DNA of 64,000 nucleotides, taken from an uncultured Propionibacteriaceae bacterium. GTDB taxonomy: Bacteria; Actinomycetota; Actinomycetes; Propionibacteriales; Propionibacteriaceae. Below, piece by piece: positions 41,142-49,146 of this stretch. A model generated the notes under the pieces. It ran no database searches, had not been told where the DNA came from, and worked only from the letters and a program-made list of their open reading frames with translations. Every line of letters starts with the position of its first letter. The stretch's first letter is position 1. The translations under genes and the position numbers were made by a program. The stretch is from positions 78,449 to 142,448 of the forward strand of contig CALCKT010000012.1 in NCBI GenBank assembly GCA_937965785.1. Direction: 5' to 3'.

Positions 41142-41951
41142 TCAGCGGTGCGAGCCCGCGGTCAGGCCCTCGCGCAGCGTCCGCTGCCCGAAGACGAACA
41201 CACAGAAAGCGGGGATCATGGAGATCACCACGCCCGCCAGGACGGTGGCCACCGATCCGGTGCCCATGTTGCCCTGCAACGAGACCAAGCCCAGCGGCAG
41301 GGTGAAGTTCTGCTCGCTGATGGTGAGGATCAGAGGCCGGAAGAACTCGTTCCAGTGGAAGTTGAACGCCAGAATACCGACGATGGCCATGCCCGGTGTC
41401 GCCAGTGGCGCGTAGATCGACGCGAAGGTCCGCCACGGGGTGGCCCCGTCGATCTCGGAGGCTTCCCCCAGCTCCGCGGGCAGCCCCATGAAGTACTGGC
41501 GCATCAGGAAGGTGCCGAACGCCGTCGGGATGGCAGGCAGGATCAACGCCAGGAGGGTGTCGGCCAAGTTCATGCCTCGGATCAGCATGAACACCGGCAC
41601 GATGGTGACCTGCATCGGGACCATCATCGTCGCCAGGATCAGAGCGAACAGCAAGTTCTTGGACCGGAACTCAAAGCGGGCAAACACGTACCCGGCCATC
41701 GCGGAAGACAGCATCTGCCCGACGGCGATGATGCCGGTCACCAGCACCGAGTTGAGGATGAGCAGCCACATGTCGACCTTCTCGAACACCGCGGGGTAGG
41801 AGGAGAAGTCGAGGCTGGAGGGGATGAGGGAGCCATCGGTTGACAGGGACTCGGAGGGGGGTCGCATCGACGACAGCACAGTCCAGATCACCGGGGCGAG
41901 GGTGAGGAGGCTGACCAAGGCCAGCACGACATAAGTTGCGATTTTCTTCAT
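41142..41951 (-). CDS. Carbohydrate ABC transporter permease (MalG type)
   Basis: A 269-residue permease of the CUT1 sugar family with six hydrophobic segments. The EAA loop reads GEASEIDGATPWRTFASIYA (about 156-175), facing the ATPase. N-terminus KKIATYVVLALVSLLTLAPV. Second permease of the fructoside importer; no dedicated ATPase gene is in the locus, as is usual for CUT1 systems that share a common MsmK-type ATPase. Confidence 0.93.
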   Translation of the reverse strand: MKKIATYVVLALVSLLTLAPVIWTVLSSMRPPSESLSTDGSLIPSSLDFSSYPAVFEKVDMWLLILNSVLVTGIIAVGQMLSSAMAGYVFARFEFRSKNLLFALILATMMVPMQVTIVPVFMLIRGMNLADTLLALILPAIPTAFGTFLMRQYFMGLPAELGEASEIDGATPWRTFASIYAPLATPGMAIVGILAFNFHWNEFFRPLILTISEQNFTLPLGLVSLQGNMGTGSVATVLAGVVISMIPAFCVFVFGQRTLREGLTAGSHR

Positions 41952-41960
41952 CTCTGCTCC

Positions 41961-42830
41961 TCAGCCGTAGAACACAAAACGACGGGACAGCCGGAACTGC
42001 AGGGCAGTGACCAGCATGATGAGAATGGTCAGGACGATGCCGATGGCCGATGCCTTCCCGAACTCGAGCTGCTTGAACGCGGACTCGTAGATCACCATGA
42101 CGGCGGTGCGAGTGGAGTCGCCGGGCCCACCTCGGGTCAGGACGTAGGGCTGGTCGAAGATCTGCAGCGCGGAGATGATCGCCATGACGGAGGCCACCAG
42201 GGTGGTGGGGCTGACCAGCGGGAACGTGATCCGCCAGAACTGTCTCCAGCTCGTCGCCCCATCGACCTGCGCGGCCTCGTAGACCTCCTTGGGGATCGAC
42301 GCCAGTCCGCCCAGGAACAGCAGGAACGAGAACCCGAAGTTTTGCCACACGTAGACCAGCACCACCACGACCATCGCGCCCTGTGGTGAGGTCAGCCACG
42401 CAACGTTGCCGATTCCGAGCATGTTCAGGAAGTGGTTGACCAGCCCGAAGTTCTCGTTGAACAGGTAGCTCATGATGATCGACACCGATGCGGCCGACAG
42501 GATGAGCGGGAAGAAAAGCACGGAACGGAAGAACGACCTCAGCAGCGCAGGCATCTTCGCGTTGACCAGCACCGCGAGTCCCAGCGCGAGCGCCAGCTGC
42601 AGGGTGACGGCGATGATCACGAAAGCGATGGTGTTGAGGAAGGAGACGCGGATCGTCGGGTCGGCGGCGATCTGGGCGAAATTATCCAGACCCACGAACT
42701 GCGGGTCGGTGATGATGTCCCACCGGAAGAAGGCCAGGGCGATGGAGGCCAGGATCGGCAGGAAGGTGAACAGCCCCAGTCCGATGAGGGTGGGAGCCAG
42801 GAACAACCAGGTCAGCACTGTGCGCTGCAT
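41961..42830 (-). CDS. Carbohydrate ABC transporter permease (MalF type)
   Basis: A 289-residue CUT1 permease. ATG 42830 starts QRTVLTWLFLAPTLIGLGLF; the longer frame overlaps the upstream gene. The EAA motif is EVYEAAQVDGATSWRQFWRI (about 187-206). It pairs with the downstream MalG-type protein. Its ATG falls 2 nt before the stop of the binding-protein gene region, so the three are one operon. Confidence 0.93.
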   Translation of the reverse strand: MQRTVLTWLFLAPTLIGLGLFTFLPILASIALAFFRWDIITDPQFVGLDNFAQIAADPTIRVSFLNTIAFVIIAVTLQLALALGLAVLVNAKMPALLRSFFRSVLFFPLILSAASVSIIMSYLFNENFGLVNHFLNMLGIGNVAWLTSPQGAMVVVVLVYVWQNFGFSFLLFLGGLASIPKEVYEAAQVDGATSWRQFWRITFPLVSPTTLVASVMAIISALQIFDQPYVLTRGGPGDSTRTAVMVIYESAFKQLEFGKASAIGIVLTILIMLVTALQFRLSRRFVFYG

Positions 42831-42831
42831 G

Positions 42832-44217
42832 TCACACCTCCAGGGCACGGGTCAGGTCCTCGTCGAGGCGCGCGAGTGCGGCGGGGAGCGCGGCGGCGGA
42901 GCCGGTGACGGCCCCGAGGACGTTCTTGATGAGGGCGGTCTCGACGGCGGCCTGCTGCGGTGGGGCCGGGATCGGGGCACATGGGAATCTCTCCAGGGTG
43001 TCGTAGAACACCTTCCAGTGCTTCGGGCCCTTCTCGGAGTAGAAGGCCTCGTTGCACATCGAGCGGCGCGTCGGGGTGGTGGTGGGTGCGGGAAAGGCCA
43101 GCTGCATCCCCTCCAGGGAGGTGCAGAACTTCACCCATTCCCAGGCCTCGTCCTTGCGTTTCGAGGTCTTGAGGATGGCGTATCCGGCCGCGCCGAACTG
43201 GTGGCGTTGGCTGCGCCACTTCGGGAAATAGCCGACGTCGTAGTCGTCGGGTTTCAGGCCGGCCTCAGCAAGCCCCTGTACCCAGAACCCGCCAGCGGGG
43301 GTCATGCCGATGGAACCACCGGAGAACTGGCCGACGAGTTCGTTGCCGCCGCCCTGAGCCGGGCTGGTGCCGAGACCCTCTTGGACAAGCGCCCGGACGA
43401 ACTCGAACGATTCCGCGACCTTCGGGTCAGTGGCGTTCGAGCGTTCCCACAGGAAACCGCCGGAGAACGTGCCCACGTGGCCGGGGTAGAAGCGGTCCCA
43501 TAGCCACTCGCCGCCGGGCGATTTCTGTTCGGTGAGGAAGCTCGTGTCGTTGATGTAGAGCCAGGGAACGATGCCGCCCCACAGCCGGTTGGTCCAGTAG
43601 AACGGCACAAAGTCGGAGGCGTTGGCCTGCTTCATCTGGCGGGCGACGCCCAAGAAGTCGTCGTGGCTCCAGTCATCGCGGGGATACTCGATCCCTGCGC
43701 GGTTCATCGCCTCGGCGTTGAAGTAGATGTTCGCAGCGTTGAAGTCGATGGGCATCTGGTAGAGGGAGCCCTTGTACATGAATGCCTCGATGAGGCTGGG
43801 GTGCACGTCGTTGAAGTAGTCCTGCACCTGGCCTACGTCGCGGGCGAGGTACTCGTCGAGGGGTTCGGCGAGACGTTCAGCGAACAGCTGTGCGCCCTCG
43901 GTGGCGACGACGCACACGTCCGGCGGGGTGCCGGCCGCGACCATGGTGAGGATCTTGGCGAAGAAATCGGCCCAGTCCGCGCCCTGGATGGCCTGGAGCC
44001 GGACGGGGATGTCGGGGTGGTGGGTGTTGAACGCCTTGACCAGCGATTGCCGGGCCTCGGCGTCCTGGTTGGTTCCCAGGATGGCGATGGACAGGGAGTC
44101 GTCGTGCCGCCCGGGGATGTCCGTTCCGTTCAGGCGCGGCCACTGGCTGCCTAGGAGCGCGAGTGATCCCACTCCCACGGCTCCCGCCAGCACCCCGCGC
44201 CGGGTGATCTGAGTCAT
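42832..44217 (-). CDS. Sugar ABC transporter substrate-binding protein with Tat-like signal
   Basis: A 461-residue CUT1 binding protein. The N-terminus TQITRRGVLAGAVGVGSLAL has a twin-arginine pair and no lipobox Cys, so it may leave by the Tat route or remain anchored. The fold is typical: SIAILGTNQDAEARQSLVKA, YQMPIDFNAANIYFNAEAMN, GSIGMTPAGGFWVQGLAEAG. First gene of the fructoside import operon and directly downstream of the LacI-type palindrome. Substrate is inferred from GH32 context only. Confidence 0.9.
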   Translation of the reverse strand: MTQITRRGVLAGAVGVGSLALLGSQWPRLNGTDIPGRHDDSLSIAILGTNQDAEARQSLVKAFNTHHPDIPVRLQAIQGADWADFFAKILTMVAAGTPPDVCVVATEGAQLFAERLAEPLDEYLARDVGQVQDYFNDVHPSLIEAFMYKGSLYQMPIDFNAANIYFNAEAMNRAGIEYPRDDWSHDDFLGVARQMKQANASDFVPFYWTNRLWGGIVPWLYINDTSFLTEQKSPGGEWLWDRFYPGHVGTFSGGFLWERSNATDPKVAESFEFVRALVQEGLGTSPAQGGGNELVGQFSGGSIGMTPAGGFWVQGLAEAGLKPDDYDVGYFPKWRSQRHQFGAAGYAILKTSKRKDEAWEWVKFCTSLEGMQLAFPAPTTTPTRRSMCNEAFYSEKGPKHWKVFYDTLERFPCAPIPAPPQQAAVETALIKNVLGAVTGSAAALPAALARLDEDLTRALEV

Positions 44218-44230
44218 CGGTGACCTCCGG

Positions 44231-44246
44231 CCTAATTCGATTTAGG
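44231..44246. promoter_or_regulatory. LacI-type operator palindrome
   Basis: CCTAATTCGATTTAGG is a 16-bp palindrome with one mismatched pair and a central CG, the usual geometry of LacI-family sites. It lies 14-29 bp upstream of the binding-protein start, in position to block transcription. Confidence 0.65.
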
Positions 44247-44381
44247 TGCTATTAGTGTGCGCCCTGTGACGCCGGTTGGTCAAGGGGTCGAGTCGGCTCA
44301 TCCAAAATTTTCGCCTGGGTGTGGTGGCCCTGCCCTGGCGCGCTGGTCCGGACGAAACACCGCTCCACCGTCCTGCCCGCC

Positions 44382-45071
44382 TCAGTGGTTCTCGGGGGTG
44401 TGGCAGTCGTCCTCGCAGGGGGTGTCGCCTCCCCCGCGCAGGGCGGCCGTGGATGTGGCGCAGCAGGCGTCTCCGCGCCAGGCCTCGACGCCCTCGCGAA
44501 CAGCGAATCCGGCGATGACCAGGGCCGCCACGGGATCGGCCCAGGTCCAGTCGAGCAGGCTGTTCAGCACGAGACCGGCCAGCAGCGCCGCCGAGAGGTA
44601 GGAACAGATCAGAGTCTGCCTCGAATCGGCGACCGCGGAGGCCGAGCCGAGTTCGCGGCCGCAGCGTCGTTCGAACCAGCTCAGGAACGGCATCACCACC
44701 AGGCTCAGTGCGGCGAGCACGATTCCGACGGTCGAGTGCTCCGGCTCGCGCACGCCGATCAACGAGAGGACGGCCTCCGTCGTGACGTAGGCCGCCAGGG
44801 CGAAGAAGGAGATCGCGATCACCCGCAGCGCCGTTTTCTCCCGGCGTTCGGGATCGGGCGATGCGAACTGCCAGGCAACCGCCACCGCGGAGAGCACCTC
44901 CACGACCGAATCCAGGCCGAATCCGATCAGGGCGGCGGACGACGCCTCACCCCCTGCCGCGAGGGCGACGACGGCCTCGACGACGTTCCAGGTGATCGTG
45001 AGCGCGACGACGATCCTGATCCGTCGCTGCAGGGTCGCTTTCCTGCCGGACTCCAGGGCTTCCGCCGTCAC
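44382..45071 (-). CDS. CDF-type cation transporter, short form
   Basis: A 229-residue membrane protein with about six hydrophobic segments, matching the transmembrane part of cation diffusion facilitators (RRIRIVVALTITWNVVEAVV, SSAALIGFGLDSVVEVLSAV, DPVAALVIAGFAVREGVEAW). The large cytosolic C-terminal domain is missing and replaced by a Cys/His-rich tail (GDACCATSTAALRG, TPCEDDCHTPENH), which may bind metal. GTG start overlaps the stop of an ArsR remnant (GTGA). Members next to ArsR/CmtR regulators are usually metal-exporters. Confidence 0.85.
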   Translation of the reverse strand: MTAEALESGRKATLQRRIRIVVALTITWNVVEAVVALAAGGEASSAALIGFGLDSVVEVLSAVAVAWQFASPDPERREKTALRVIAISFFALAAYVTTEAVLSLIGVREPEHSTVGIVLAALSLVVMPFLSWFERRCGRELGSASAVADSRQTLICSYLSAALLAGLVLNSLLDWTWADPVAALVIAGFAVREGVEAWRGDACCATSTAALRGGGDTPCEDDCHTPENH

Positions 45072-45166
45072 CGGGAGACCCCCGCGACGCGGTAGCAGGG
45101 TGATTCCGCGCAGGTAACGTCATCGACGGTCGGGGGGAGCTCCGTCCGCGAAGCAATGGTCAGCAT
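45068..45166 (-). pseudogene. ArsR/CmtR-type regulator with the middle deleted
   Basis: A 32-residue frame, MLTIASRTE then LPPTVDDVTCAESPCYRVAG. The first residues match the start of CmtR-like metal sensors (MLTIASR.EVM.RLGRA) and the Cys-containing end resembles their metal-binding C-terminus. The HTH between them is gone. Its stop overlaps the transporter start, so the remnant may still serve as a translated leader for the CDF gene. The transporter is presumably no longer metal-repressed. Confidence 0.55.
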
Positions 45167-45224
45167 GCGCCGACCCTACAGCGAACACCGACCCGAGGGC
45201 GCTGCGCTACAGCCGGGCCGACTT

Positions 45225-45275
45225 GTCGAGTCGTGTTCCAGGACCGCTCCGTCCACCCACACCTGGGTCCGCAAG
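45225..45275 (-). pseudogene. GH32 C-terminal scrap, distal copy
   Basis: Minus-strand frame reads TQVWVDGAVLEHDST, matching GSQLWVDGAVTELY in the intact GH32 gene and QVWVDGAVLEHYPKDG at 46.2 kb. It contains the 29-bp repeat that also occurs at 46283-46311. Confidence 0.6.
45237..45265. repeat. 29-bp direct repeat flanking vapBC, copy 1
   Basis: Identical to 46283-46311, same orientation, starting TCCAGGACCGC and ending CCCACACCTG. It is part of the GH32 scraps on each side of the toxin-antitoxin pair. Confidence 0.85.
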
Positions 45276-45369
45276 GAGTAACCATCGGGATCGTGGACCA
45301 CGAACTACCTCACTCCCAGTTCGACCCGAACTGCTCCGGTGCGATGAGCGCACAACGACATGTGGTACT

Positions 45370-45759
45370 TCACGTTGCGAACTGTAGATCCGTGTGGCCG
45401 AAATCGTCTCCTTTGTACAGCAGGGCCTCACCCAGATCCTTTGCCAGCGCGTAGGTAATGCAGTCGCCGAAGTTCAACTTCGCAGGATGTCCGCTGCCTC
45501 GTCCGAATCTCTGGTGGGCTTCCTGAGCCAGCCGGGCCTGGTGAGGCGTGAACGGCACGACGTCGACACCAAGACCCGATAGAACAGCATCCAGCGTTGG
45601 ACCTGCGTTGGATACGCCTTTGCTCGCCAGTGCTATAGCCAGCTCCAGATAACTCGGGGAAGACATGAGCGCACCGTGTTTCTCGAGCACTGCGCGGAAA
45701 TGCTCTCCTTCCGGCTCTCTCAGGAGGATTGCCGCGATGGCCGACGGATCCACGATCAT
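45370..45759 (-). CDS. vapC: VapC-type PIN-domain toxin
   Basis: A 129-residue PIN ribonuclease: first Asp in MIVDPSAIAAILLREPEGE, a Glu in SPSYLELAIALASKG (about 40), and the late acidic residues in KLNFGDCITYALAKDLGEAL and LYKGDDFGHTDL. All four acidic positions are present, so it should be active. Its start overlaps the antitoxin stop by 4 bp. Family members cut tRNA or rRNA and are released when the antitoxin is degraded. Confidence 0.93.
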   Translation of the reverse strand: MIVDPSAIAAILLREPEGEHFRAVLEKHGALMSSPSYLELAIALASKGVSNAGPTLDAVLSGLGVDVVPFTPHQARLAQEAHQRFGRGSGHPAKLNFGDCITYALAKDLGEALLYKGDDFGHTDLQFAT

Positions 45760-46001
45760 CGGGGAAGTCCCGTGCTCGGGTCGTACAGGGAATCGAAGTC
45801 CAAAGGCCCCTCTGTCGCGCTCAGCTCCAGGTACACCCGCTCCAGCAGTTCATCCAGCCCAGAGTGAGCACCTTCGGCATCCAGTTTCCCGAGCAGATCC
45901 GTAATCGCCTTCTCCACCACCCGCGTCTGGCTGAGGCCAGTCCTGGAAGCGGCCTCGCGCACCAAGTCATGGATGCGCTCATCCTTGATGTTGAGACTCA
46001 T
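45756..46001 (-). CDS. vapB: VapB-type antitoxin
   Basis: An 81-residue protein: N-terminal ribbon-helix-helix (SLNIKDERIHDLVREAASRT, then GLSQTRVVEKAITDLL) of the PSK/VapB type and an acidic C-terminal toxin-binding tail (LELSATEGPLDFDSLYDPS). It precedes and overlaps vapC, the normal order, and should autoregulate the operon. Confidence 0.92.
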   Translation of the reverse strand: MSLNIKDERIHDLVREAASRTGLSQTRVVEKAITDLLGKLDAEGAHSGLDELLERVYLELSATEGPLDFDSLYDPSTGLPR

Positions 46002-46149
46002 GGCATGATTCTACCTTTGTGCGCACACTTTCTACCATTTGCTTCCAGGTGCCGGCCCTGTCCTCCCCGGCGCCGGAACAATACGCCCAGAGCCACCAGT
46101 ACACGCCTCGGCGCAACCCTGTCGGACGTCCGGCGCCTCGGGTGCCTCT

Positions 46150-46320
46150 TCACGCAGCTGTGCCGGCTTGGGGAACGGTCGGGACCACCTCGGCGACCTG
46201 CACCCGGGCTCCCTCCGGCACGGTCAGGGTCCAGGGTTCGTCGGATCGCCACGTGCCCGGGACGCCGTCTTTCGGGTAATGCTCCAGGACCGCTCCGTCC
46301 ACCCACACCTGCGACCCGCC
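46150..46320 (-). pseudogene. GH32 C-terminal fragment, proximal copy
   Basis: Minus-strand frame reads SQVWVDGAVLEHYPKDGVPG, then TWRSDEPWTLTVPEGARVQV, aligning with the last 50 residues of the GH32 enzyme at 39.9 kb. No catalytic part is present. It is fused upstream to family A repeat DNA. Confidence 0.75.
46283..46311. repeat. 29-bp direct repeat flanking vapBC, copy 2
   Basis: Identical to 45237-45265. The two copies bracket about 1.0 kb containing only vapBC and short flanks, consistent with insertion or duplication by recombination within a GH32-like tail. Confidence 0.85.
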
Positions 46321-46331
46321 CACACTCCCGC

Positions 46332-46500
46332 GATTCGCCTGCCTTACGGTCATTCGCTTGCGCTGTAGCGCAGGCGTTCGTCCACAAGACAAGCGTTTCC
46401 GTCGGGAAGGCCAGCGGACGACGGCAAGGCTGGCGGACGACGAGAGGGCTGGCGGACGACGAGAGGGCTGGCGGACGACGGGAAGGCAGGCAGATTGGGG
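46332..46500. repeat. Palindromic repeat family A, copy 3
   Basis: Carries the core CGCTTGCGCTGTAGCGCAGG with the same TTACGGTCAT lead as copies 1-2. It is followed by four runs of a 19-20 bp unit, GGCTGGCGGACGACGAGAG-like, at 46427-46485. Confidence 0.88.
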
Positions 46501-46531
46501 GCTTGGTGCCGTGGGTGTGGTGGTTTCCGAT

Positions 46532-46700
46532 GGTCCGCTTGCCTTACGGTCATTCGCTTGCGCTGTAGCGCAGGCGTTCGTCCACAAGACAAGCGTTTCC
46601 GTCGGGAAGGCCAGCGGACGACGGCAAGGCTGGCGTTCGTCGGGAAGGCTGGCGGACGTCGGGAAGGCAGGCAGATTGGGGGCTTGGTGCCGTGGGTGTG
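46532..46700. repeat. Palindromic repeat family A, copy 4
   Basis: Core 200 bp after that of copy 3, with the same hairpin and tail. The linker GGCTTGGTGCCGTGGGTGTG and following bases are shared with copy 5. Confidence 0.88.
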
Positions 46701-46712
46701 GTGGTTTCCGGT

Positions 46713-46862
46713 GGTCCGCTTGCCTTGCGGTCATTCGCTTGCGCTGTAGCGCTGGCGTTTGTCCGTAAGGCAGGCGTTTCCGTCGGGAAGGCCAGCGGAC
46801 GACGGCAAGGCTGGCGTTCGTCGGGAAGGCTGGCGGACGACGGCAAGGCAGGCATTCCCGTC
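46713..46862. repeat. Palindromic repeat family A, copy 5
   Basis: Core 181 bp after copy 4. The arm has changed to AGCGCTGGCG and the outer arms TTGCCTTGCGG/CCGTAAGGCAGG pair well, so the hairpin is kept although the sequence differs. It ends 7 bp from the tadA stop codon. Confidence 0.88.
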
Positions 46863-46868
46863 GGACCC

Positions 46869-47324
46869 CTACCGCCGTCCCTCGAAGAATTCCTCCAGCA
46901 GGGCCGCGCAGTCGGCTTCCAGCACCCCCGAGGTCACCCTCGGGCGGTGGTTGAGTCGCGGGTCGCGCAGCACGTCGAACAGCGACGCCACCGCCCCCGC
47001 TTTGTCGTCAAAGGCCCCGAACACGAGGTGATCGATCCGGGCCGCGACGATCGCGCCCGCGCACATGGTGCACGGTTCCAAGGTCACCACCAGGGTGCAG
47101 CCCGTCAGCCGCCAGCTGCCGAGGACCTCGGCGGCGCGCCGGATCGCGACCACCTCGGCGTGCGCCGTCGGGTCGCCCGTGAGTTCGCGTTCGTTGCCAC
47201 CCACCCCGATCAGCGACCCGTCCGGCCCGAGGACGACGGCCCCCACCGGCACGTCGCCACGCAACCCCGCTTCCCGGGCCGCGGCGAGGGCCTGCCGCAT
47301 CGCGGGTTCGTAGCGTCGCGCCAC
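46869..47324 (-). CDS. tadA: tRNA-specific adenosine-34 deaminase
   Basis: A 151-residue zinc deaminase that converts A34 of tRNA-Arg(ACG) to inosine. The zinc site is complete: HAE in DPTAHAEVVAIRRAAEVLG (about 55) and PCTMC in TLEPCTMCAGAIVAARI (about 85). The catalytic Glu is the one in HAE. GTG 47324 follows the associated-protein gene by 13 bp. Its substrate tRNA-Arg(ACG) is encoded at 52577-52649 in this window. Confidence 0.94.
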   Translation of the reverse strand: MARRYEPAMRQALAAAREAGLRGDVPVGAVVLGPDGSLIGVGGNERELTGDPTAHAEVVAIRRAAEVLGSWRLTGCTLVVTLEPCTMCAGAIVAARIDHLVFGAFDDKAGAVASLFDVLRDPRLNHRPRVTSGVLEADCAALLEEFFEGRR

Positions 47325-47337
47325 GCTCAGGGATCCC

Positions 47338-47925
47338 TCAGTCGTCGAAGGCCTCGACGGCCCGCTCGAACACCTCGCCGATCTTCAGGCGCCGCGCCAC
47401 CTGCATCAGCAGCTCGTCGGAGTCCTCCTCGTAGTCGGTGGCGATGGCCTCCAGCTCGAATCCTCGCAACCCGGCGGCGGCGAACATCTCCAGGTCCCCG
47501 ATCGGAGCCGGTTCGTCCTCCTCGTCGGGGATCTCCTCACCCAGGTAGTCCACGACGTCACGGGCGATGGGCCAGTCGTTGGCGGCGGTGGCGTCGCTGA
47601 GCAGCACCTCCACCACCCGTCCCCTGACCCGGCAGATCACGAAGAACTCACCCGCCACCGAGACGTACCCGTCCGCCCCGGAATCACCGGGCAGGCGACC
47701 GAGCTGGCGGATCAACTCGTCGAGGTCGTTGGCCAGGTCGAAGTCCATGGGCACCGCCGTCGCCTTGCCATCCTCCCGGTACACGGCGACGACGAGGTCG
47801 ATGTCGTCCTCCCCCGCGTCCTCGAGGTCGTCGTCGAAGAACTCTTCCTCCAAGTCGTCGGCGGCTTCCAGGTCGCGATCATCCTTCAGGTCAAAGGGCT
47901 CGGCGTCTTCATCAAAGGCGTCCAC
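47338..47925 (-). CDS. tRNA adenosine deaminase-associated protein
   Basis: A 195-residue acidic protein matching the actinobacterial family found next to tadA. The N-terminus is an Asp/Glu tract (DLKDDRDLEAADDLEEEFFD), then DIDLVVAVYREDGKATAVPM, FVICRVRGRVVEVLLSDATA and a C-terminal helix VARRLKIGEVFERAVEAFDD. GTG 47925 with GGGAGGAG upstream is chosen; the much longer frame to 48609 is antisense to upp. Role unknown, presumably an adaptor for TadA. Confidence 0.9.
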   Translation of the reverse strand: MDAFDEDAEPFDLKDDRDLEAADDLEEEFFDDDLEDAGEDDIDLVVAVYREDGKATAVPMDFDLANDLDELIRQLGRLPGDSGADGYVSVAGEFFVICRVRGRVVEVLLSDATAANDWPIARDVVDYLGEEIPDEEDEPAPIGDLEMFAAAGLRGFELEAIATDYEEDSDELLMQVARRLKIGEVFERAVEAFDD

Positions 47926-48039
47926 GGCTGATCTCCTCCCGGGTCTTACAGACACCCCATCCTTCCAGATCATCGAGTTCTTTGAGGACCCGGGCCAATA
48001 TCCGTTCCCCGGATCCCCCGGGTGTGTCAGAGTGGGGTC

Positions 48040-48681
48040 GTGGAACTTCGCGTCATCTCTCATCCCCTCGTCGATCACAAGCTGACGGTCCTGCGCGACC
48101 GCAACACCGAGCAACCCACCTTCCGATGCCTCGTCGAGGAACTGGTGACCCTGCTGGCCTACGAGGCCACCCGCGGGGTGCGCGTCCACGAAACAGCCAT
48201 CGAAACCCCCGTCGCCCCCACCGTCGGCACGAAACTGGATTCCCCCGCCCCGCTGGTGGTCCCGATCCTGCGCGCGGGCCTGGGGATGCTCGACGGCATG
48301 CTGCGGCTGGTGCCGACCGCGGAGGTCGGTTTCCTGGGCATGATCCGCGACGAGAAAACCCTGGAACCCACCACCTACGCCGAACGCCTGCCGCAGGACC
48401 TCTCCGGCCGCCAGTGCTACGTGCTCGACCCGATGCTCGCCACCGGCGGGTCGCTGGGTGAGGCCGTGAAGTTCCTCGTCGGCCGCGGCGCCGACGACAT
48501 CACCTGCATCTGTTTGCTGGCGGCCCCCGAGGGGATCGAGAAGATCCAGGACCTGCTGGCGGACCTCGACGTCCCCTGCACCCTGGTGGTCTCCGCCGTC
48601 GACGAACACCTCAACGACCGGGGCTTCATCGTCCCCGGCCTGGGCGACGCCGGTGACCGGCTGTACGGGCTGGCCGACTAG
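48040..48681 (+). CDS. upp: Uracil phosphoribosyltransferase
   Basis: A 213-residue salvage enzyme that makes UMP from uracil and PRPP. VELRVISHPLVDHKLTVLRD at the N-terminus, the VVPILRAGLGMLDGMLRLVP region, and the PRPP loop YVLDPMLATGGSLGEAVKFL (about 126-145) are all standard. The end GLGDAGDRLYGL is the uracil-binding flap. GTG 48040 is the likely start. It diverges from the tadA-associated gene. Confidence 0.95.
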   Translation: MELRVISHPLVDHKLTVLRDRNTEQPTFRCLVEELVTLLAYEATRGVRVHETAIETPVAPTVGTKLDSPAPLVVPILRAGLGMLDGMLRLVPTAEVGFLGMIRDEKTLEPTTYAERLPQDLSGRQCYVLDPMLATGGSLGEAVKFLVGRGADDITCICLLAAPEGIEKIQDLLADLDVPCTLVVSAVDEHLNDRGFIVPGLGDAGDRLYGLAD

Positions 48682-48715
48682 TCCCTGGCTCCCGCGGCCA
48701 GCCCGCCGGCCCGGC

Positions 48716-49057
48716 TCAGCTGTCCTTACCGGCCAGCTTGGTCGAGCAATTCACTGCGGCCTCCGCGACGGCCTTGCCATCCTCGTCGCTGGTCTTGGCG
48801 TTGACATCGATCTTCCCGTCGGCGAGTTTCTGGAGGGTGTCGGAGCTCACCTTGTCGTAGCTCCCATCCACCACGCAACCGACGTAGTCGTTGAGCACGC
48901 CCTCCGCGTACGTGGAGCCGCCCTTCTCCTTGATCATCTTGATGATGCCCGCCTTGACGGCGTCCTTGCTCGGTTTCCCGCTGCACCCGACCGCGCCAAA
49001 AGCGATGGCGACAGAGGCCAGGACTGCCACCGACCCCTTGAGCACCCGAGAGTTCAT
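48716..49057 (-). CDS. Small lipoprotein of unknown function
   Basis: A 113-residue lipoprotein: NSRVLKGSVAVLASVAIAFG then AVGC lipobox (Cys25). The mature part (SKDAVKAGIIKMIKEKGGST, NDYVGCVVDGSYDKVSSDTL, EAAVNCSTKLAGK) has two cysteines that may form a disulfide, in a helical fold resembling small actinobacterial DUF732-like proteins. Single gene, convergent with upp. Confidence 0.8.
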   Translation of the reverse strand: MNSRVLKGSVAVLASVAIAFGAVGCSGKPSKDAVKAGIIKMIKEKGGSTYAEGVLNDYVGCVVDGSYDKVSSDTLQKLADGKIDVNAKTSDEDGKAVAEAAVNCSTKLAGKDS

Positions 49058-49146
49058 GTTGTTGTTTCCCTTCCTCGGCGCGGCTCAGCGCCGACACCGA
49101 GCAGGGTAGTGGTTCCCCGGACCACCGGGAGACCACACCCCGGTGC

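Noticed and set aside
46332..46862. Possible CRISPR array
   Set aside because: Units are unequal, the 'spacers' are themselves repeated, no cas gene is present and the repeats are imperfect palindromes with tandem tails.
47926..48609. Upstream extension of the tadA-associated gene to 423 codons
   Set aside because: The extension is antisense to upp; a strong ribosome binding site and family start support GTG 47925.
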